Assembly: GCA_021203685.1 (NCBI GenBank)
Contig: JAJQAS010000236.1
Coordinates: forward strand, 1 to 9,422
Length of the DNA: 9,422 nucleotides
Direction: 5' to 3'
From: Clostridiales bacterium
Lineage (GTDB): Bacteria > Bacillota > Clostridia > Oscillospirales > Oscillospiraceae
The position numbers were made by a program, and so were the translations under genes. Below the pieces are notes generated by a model. That model saw only the letters and a list, made by a program, of their open reading frames with translations, did no database searches and had not been told where the DNA came from. Below are positions 6,575-9,422 of this stretch, piece by piece; position 1 is the stretch's first letter; each line of letters starts with the position of its first letter.

Positions 6575-6609
6575 TGGCTAACAGCTAAGGGCTAAAAGCT
6601 AACAGCTAC
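6575..6609 (-). repeat. Inverted heptad array, right arm of copy 2
   Basis: Read on the plus strand, five units of the NNGCTAA type stand in 7-bp register: TGGCTAA, CAGCTAA, GGGCTAA, AAGCTAA and CAGCTAC. They are inverted relative to the array at 6332-6366. The array touches the AAAGGAGG (6611-6618) that serves the HAD gene. Confidence 0.85.
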
Positions 6610-6625
6610 AAAAGGAGGTCACATT

Positions 6626-7750
6626 ATGCTGAAAGCCGCGATTCTCGACATGGACGGCACCCTGCTGGACTCCCAGTGGGCGTGGCACGGCGTCGCCGCC
6701 CGGTATCTGCGCACGTTGGGTGTTGAACCCCGGCCCGGCCTGGACGAGGCGGTGTCCACCCTCTCTCAGGGGGAGGGCGCGCGGTATTTGATTTCTGCCT
6801 ACGGCCTGACCCAGACCCCGGAGCAGGTGGACGAGGGTATTTTGCGCCAGATGGAGGACTTCTACCGGCACGAGGTCCAGCTCAAGCCCGGCGCGGGGGA
6901 AGTGCTGCGGTTCCTGCGGGAGCAGGGCGTGGCGCTGTGCGTCGTCACCGCCACCCACCGCACTTTGTGTCAGGCGGCGCTGGAGCGGTGCGGCATCTGG
7001 CCGCTGCTGGATTTCCTGCTGACGGCGGACGAGTACGGCCGGGGAAAGGAGGAACCGGGCATCTTCCTCCACGCCATGGAGCGGCTGGGGGGAACGCCGG
7101 AGAACACGCTGGTCTTCGAGGATGCGCCCCACGCCATCGCTACGGCGGCGGGAGCGGGCCTCTCGGTGGTGGGCCTCTGGGACGAGACCGTGGGCGACCC
7201 GGCCCCCCTCCGCGCCCAGTGCTGGGACTACTGGGAGGGCTGGCCCCGGGACACCGCCGCCCTGGAGCGGCTCTGCCAAATGCAGCCCATCGGCCACGCC
7301 AAACGGGCCAGGGCGCTGTTCTATCAGGGCTATAATTGCAGCCAGAGCGTGGCGGCGGCCTTCGCCCCGGAGCTGGGGCTGACCGAGGAGCAGGTGCTGC
7401 GGATGGTCAGCGGCTTCGGGGCCGGGTTTGGCCGGATGCGGGAGGTGTGCGGCACCTTCAGCGGCCTGACCTTCGTTATCAGCAGCCTGTACGGCTCCGC
7501 CGACCCCAAGCGCAAGACGGAGATTTACACCATCATCCAGCAGTTGGCGGAGCAGTTCAAGGCCCAGAGCGGCGGCTCGCTGGTGTGCCGGGAGCTGCTG
7601 GGGCTGGACCGGGCCGAAGGCTCTCCGATTGCCAGCCAGCGGACGGGGGAATATTACAAAAAGCGCCCCTGCCCGGAGCTGGTGGAGATGGCGGCGGGGC
7701 TGACAGAGCGGTACCTGCTGAATAATGAGCCGTTAGCTATTAGCTGTTAG
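6626..7750 (+). CDS. HAD-IA hydrolase fused to a C_GCAxxG_C_C family redox-type domain
   Basis: This 374-residue two-domain protein begins with a HAD phosphatase (about 1-215): nucleophile motif DMDGT with D8 and D10, a helical cap (about 15-85), motif II T108, motif III K141, and motif IV FED with D166, as in beta-phosphoglucomutase or phosphoglycolate-phosphatase-like enzymes. The second part (about 222-365) matches the C_GCAxxG_C_C family: YNCSQ with C238, GFGAGFGRMREVCG with C275, C321 in LVCREL and C349 in RPCPEL. These four cysteines are the family's conserved set and suggest metal or redox chemistry, though its biochemistry is poorly known. The ATG at 6626 follows a perfect AAAGGAGG (6611-6618). 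The C-terminal residues PLAISC and the stop come from heptad-repeat DNA. The substrate is unknown, and the reading frame is continuous through the domain junction. Confidence 0.88.
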   Translation: MLKAAILDMDGTLLDSQWAWHGVAARYLRTLGVEPRPGLDEAVSTLSQGEGARYLISAYGLTQTPEQVDEGILRQMEDFYRHEVQLKPGAGEVLRFLREQGVALCVVTATHRTLCQAALERCGIWPLLDFLLTADEYGRGKEEPGIFLHAMERLGGTPENTLVFEDAPHAIATAAGAGLSVVGLWDETVGDPAPLRAQCWDYWEGWPRDTAALERLCQMQPIGHAKRARALFYQGYNCSQSVAAAFAPELGLTEEQVLRMVSGFGAGFGRMREVCGTFSGLTFVISSLYGSADPKRKTEIYTIIQQLAEQFKAQSGGSLVCRELLGLDRAEGSPIASQRTGEYYKKRPCPELVEMAAGLTERYLLNNEPLAISC

Positions 7751-7760
7751 CCGTTAGCCT
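7726..7760 (+). repeat. Heptad array at the HAD stop codon (left arm of copy 3)
   Basis: There are five 7-bp units in register: TGAGCCG, TTAGCTA, TTAGCTG, TTAGCCG and TTAGCCT, then GGATAG as in copy 2. The TAG at 7748-7750 ends the HAD gene. The first two TTAG units are read through because they fall in the other two frames, and the third supplies the stop. Confidence 0.9.
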
Positions 7761-7838
7761 GGATAGTGCCCGCCGATTCATCAGCGGTTTTGCCCGGCAT
7801 AGTACAGGTTTTTTACAGAAAAACATCTTTTGTTGATT

Positions 7839-7953
7839 GACCACCCCGCTTGCCTCCGCCGTCAAGCGGCACTTCCGGGGCTTTGCCCCTCCCTGCCCTG
7901 AAAGGGGAGGTGGCGCGGCGTAAGCCGCGACGGAGGGGTTTCTTGCACACGGC
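7839..7953 (+). repeat. Structured repeat core, copy 3 (expanded)
   Basis: It begins GACCACCCC-G-CTTGCCTCC, matching copy 2, and ends GGAGGGGTTTC then TTGCACACGGC (7943-7953), matching copy 1. ACCCC (7843-7847) pairs with GGGGT (7935-7939). Internal hairpins are GCCG/CGGC (7858-7870), GGGGC-TTT-GCCCC (7877-7889), CCC-TGAAA-GGG (7896-7906) and CGCGGC-GTAA-GCCGCG (7914-7929). It is about 35 bases longer than copy 2 because extra hairpin sequence sits left of the conserved CCCTGAAAGGGGAGG. No inverted TTAGC-type arm is seen on its right. The surrounding gap 7751-8100 holds no credible gene. Confidence 0.75.
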
Positions 7954-7994
7954 TGAGTAAACAGAACGCCCAAAACCACACAGAAACGCAAAAC

Positions 7995-8040
7995 CCACCC
8001 GAATCCAGCGTGTTTTTTCGCTGTGTTCGGGTGGATTTTT
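7995..8040. terminator. Bidirectional rho-independent terminator between HAD and rnj
   Basis: CCACCCGAA (7995-8003) pairs perfectly with TTCGGGTGG (8026-8034). Inside, CAGCG (8006-8010) pairs with CGCTG (8019-8023) around a T-rich loop. The plus strand continues ATTTTT; the minus strand continues GTTTTG. The convergent genes on both sides support a two-way role, stronger for the plus strand. Confidence 0.85.
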
Positions 8041-8065
8041 ATGCGCAGCGTGCGGTTTTCCCGTC

Positions 8066-8100
8066 ATTGCACATTGCTCATTGCAAATTGCAAATTGACC
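8066..8100. repeat. Second heptad family (ATTGCNN) abutting the rnj stop codon
   Basis: There are five units in exact 7-bp register: ATTGCAC, ATTGCTC, ATTGCAA, ATTGCAA and a diverged ATTGACC. The array ends at 8100 and the rnj TGA occupies 8101-8103, so there is no spacer. The unit differs from TTAGCNN but has the same period, the same length of five units and the same gene-end location. Confidence 0.85.
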
Positions 8101-9422
8101 TCACACGTCCATGATAATGGGCAGAATCATGGGGTTCCGCTTGGTTTTCTTGTAGAGGAAGCTGGACAGCTCGCCCTTGACGGAGCTTTTGATGGTGGCC
8201 CAGTCGGTGATGTGGCGGCTCTCGCAGTCGTAGAGCACCTGGCTGGCCAGGGATTGCAGGTCGGACAGCAGCGCCTCCGACTCCTTGACATAGACGAAGC
8301 CGCGGGTGACGATGTCCGGCCCGGAGAGCAGCTCGCCGCTCTCGGCGGAGAGGGTCATGACGATGACGATGACGCCGTCCTCGGCCAGGTGTTTCCGGTC
8401 CCGGAGGACAACGCTGCCCACGTCGCCCACGCCGTAGCCGTCCACCAGCACCTTGCCGCTGGGGACGGTGCCGTTGATGCGGGCGGAGTCCCGGGTCAGT
8501 TCGATGACTTTGCCCACCTCGCTGATGATGATGTTGTTGGGGGACATCCCCATCCGCTGGGCCAGCTTCGCGTGGAGCTTCATCATCCGCTGCTCGCCGT
8601 GGACGGGGATGAAGAATTTGGGCTGCACCAGGGCGTGCATGATGGACAGCTCCTGCTGGCAGGCGTGGCCGGAGACGTGGAGATCCAGCTTGCGCTCGTT
8701 GACCACTTCGGCCCCCTTGCGGTACAGCTCGTTGATGACGGCGCTGATGGCGTTTTCGTTGCCGGGGATGGCGCTGGCGGACATAATGACCCGGTCGCCG
8801 GGCTGGATTTCGATTTGACGGTGGGTGGAGAAGGCGATGCGGGTCATGGCGGACATGGTCTCGCCCTGGCTGCCAGTGGTGATGATGCACACCTTGTTTT
8901 TGGGCAGGGTCTTGAGCTGGGACAGGTCCACCAGCACCCCGTCGGGGACGTTCATATACCCCAGCTCCCGGGAGACCCGGAGGGCGTTCTCCATGCTGCG
9001 GCCGGAGACGGCCACCTTCCGCCCGTAGCGGGCGGCCACGTTGATGATCTGCTGAATGCGGTCGATGTTGGAGGAGAAGGTGGTGATGATGATGCGCTCG
9101 CTGCAGCCGTTGAAGAGGGCGTCGAAGCTGTCACCCACGTTGCGCTCGCTCTTGGTGAAGCCGCTGCGCTCCACGTTGGTGGAGTCGCAGAGCAGGGCCA
9201 GCACGCCCTGCTTGCCCAGCTCCCCGAAGCGGGCCAGGTCGATCATGCCGCCGGAGATGGGGGTGGGGTCGATTTTCCAGTCGCCGGTGTGGACGCAGAC
9301 ACCCACCGGACATTTGATGGCGAAGGCCACCGCGTCGGAGATGGAGTGGTTGACGTGGATAAACTCCACCGAGAAGCGGCCCGCCTGGACCACGTCCCCG
9401 GCTTTGCAGGTATAGATGTCGG
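8101..9422 (-). CDS. rnj: Ribonuclease J (N-terminus off-window)
   Basis: The reading frame is open to the right edge (439 residues visible), so the valine codon GTG at 9391-9393 is internal and the true start lies beyond the window. RNase J is a metallo-beta-lactamase/beta-CASP nuclease with endo- and 5'-3' exoribonuclease activity that turns over mRNA and matures rRNA in Firmicutes. In visible-fragment numbering, VNHS has H25, HTGDWK has D47, TGSQGE is at 182-187 (beta-CASP), SGHA has H252 and PVHGE has H274. These line up with H142, D164, H368 and H390 of B. subtilis RNase J1 at a steady offset of 116-117, so about 117 residues with the HxHxDH motif are missing. The C-terminal domain carries DGYGVGDVG and RGFVYVKESE. 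The stop codon is directly followed by a heptad array. J1 and J2 cannot be told apart here. Confidence 0.96.
   Translation of the reverse strand, partial: DIYTCKAGDVVQAGRFSVEFIHVNHSISDAVAFAIKCPVGVCVHTGDWKIDPTPISGGMIDLARFGELGKQGVLALLCDSTNVERSGFTKSERNVGDSFDALFNGCSERIIITTFSSNIDRIQQIINVAARYGRKVAVSGRSMENALRVSRELGYMNVPDGVLVDLSQLKTLPKNKVCIITTGSQGETMSAMTRIAFSTHRQIEIQPGDRVIMSASAIPGNENAISAVINELYRKGAEVVNERKLDLHVSGHACQQELSIMHALVQPKFFIPVHGEQRMMKLHAKLAQRMGMSPNNIIISEVGKVIELTRDSARINGTVPSGKVLVDGYGVGDVGSVVLRDRKHLAEDGVIVIVMTLSAESGELLSGPDIVTRGFVYVKESEALLSDLQSLASQVLYDCESRHITDWATIKSSVKGELSSFLYKKTKRNPMILPIIMDV

Larger units (their letters stand above)
6332..6611 (+). mobile_element. MITE-like composite repeat, copy 2 (complete)
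   Basis: A 280-bp unit fills the gap between the NUDIX and HAD coding regions. It has a forward heptad arm (6332-6366), a linker beginning GGATAG (6367-6446), a structured core (6447-6512), a second linker, and an inverted heptad arm (6575-6609) that ends flush with the HAD ribosome site. The left linker is recognisably homologous to 7761-7838. The shared words include GGATAG, an ACAGG, and GACCACCCC-N-CTTGCCTCC with 18 of 19 bases equal. It encodes no protein. Calling it mobile is an inference from the inverted arms and dispersed copies; no transposase is present and no target-site duplication was recognised. Confidence 0.6.

Noticed and set aside
6332..7953. CRISPR array
   Set aside because: The repeats are 7-bp tandem units or single hairpin cores with no regular spacers, and no cas genes are present.
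7740..8067. Small minus-strand open frames (83 and 84 codons) in the HAD-rnj gap
   Set aside because: They run through the repeat core, the heptad array and the terminator hairpin, lack a convincing ribosome site, and have no family resemblance.
8078..8890. Minus-strand frame of 270 codons overlapping rnj
   Set aside because: It is an out-of-frame shadow of rnj, rich in His, Arg, Pro and Gly, and starts inside a conserved part of the RNase J sequence.

Overview
The window looks like a stretch of chromosome from a high-GC, low-genome-size Firmicute of the gut Oscillospiraceae type (Flavonifractor/Lawsonibacter/Pseudoflavonifractor-like). This is inferred from GC-rich codons, strong AGGAGG-type ribosome sites, consensus sigma-A promoters, a Firmicute-type RNase J, and a heterodimeric MarR-controlled ABC exporter. 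The assignment is by style, not by a database match.

Layout. Positions 1-102 hold the end of a structured intergenic repeat. On the minus strand follow a nitroreductase (100-624) with its own promoter, and a three-gene operon read right to left: marR (4254-4697), ABC half-transporter 1 (2518-4257) and ABC half-transporter 2 (745-2514). A perfect 12-bp palindrome lies just downstream of the operon's -10 box and is a good candidate for the MarR operator. On the plus strand come trmB (tRNA m7G46 methyltransferase, 4889-5686), a NUDIX hydrolase (5738-6349) and a HAD phosphatase fused to a C_GCAxxG_C_C redox-type domain (6626-7750). A bidirectional terminator separates these from the convergent rnj gene (RNase J, 8101 to beyond the right edge).

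The most unusual content is between the genes. A 7-bp tandem motif (TTAGCNN) occurs in arrays at the 3' end of nitroreductase, trmB, NUDIX and HAD, and in all four the stop codon lies inside the array. The unit carries TAG on one strand and TAA on the other, and 7 is not a multiple of 3. Three consecutive units therefore stop translation in every frame on both strands. Forward arrays on the left and inverted arrays on the right flank a foldable core (outer stem plus two GC hairpins). The core is complete at 6447-6512, expanded at 7839-7939 and cut by the window edge at 1-52. The copy between NUDIX and HAD fills the whole gap from the NUDIX stop to the HAD Shine-Dalgarno. A second heptad family (ATTGCNN) abuts the rnj stop codon. 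Together these look like a miniature, probably non-autonomous, repeat family specialised for gene ends.

Functionally the genes are a mix of housekeeping (trmB, rnj) and small accessory enzymes plus a drug/lipid-type exporter. No defence system, CRISPR array, tRNA, rRNA or transposase gene is visible.
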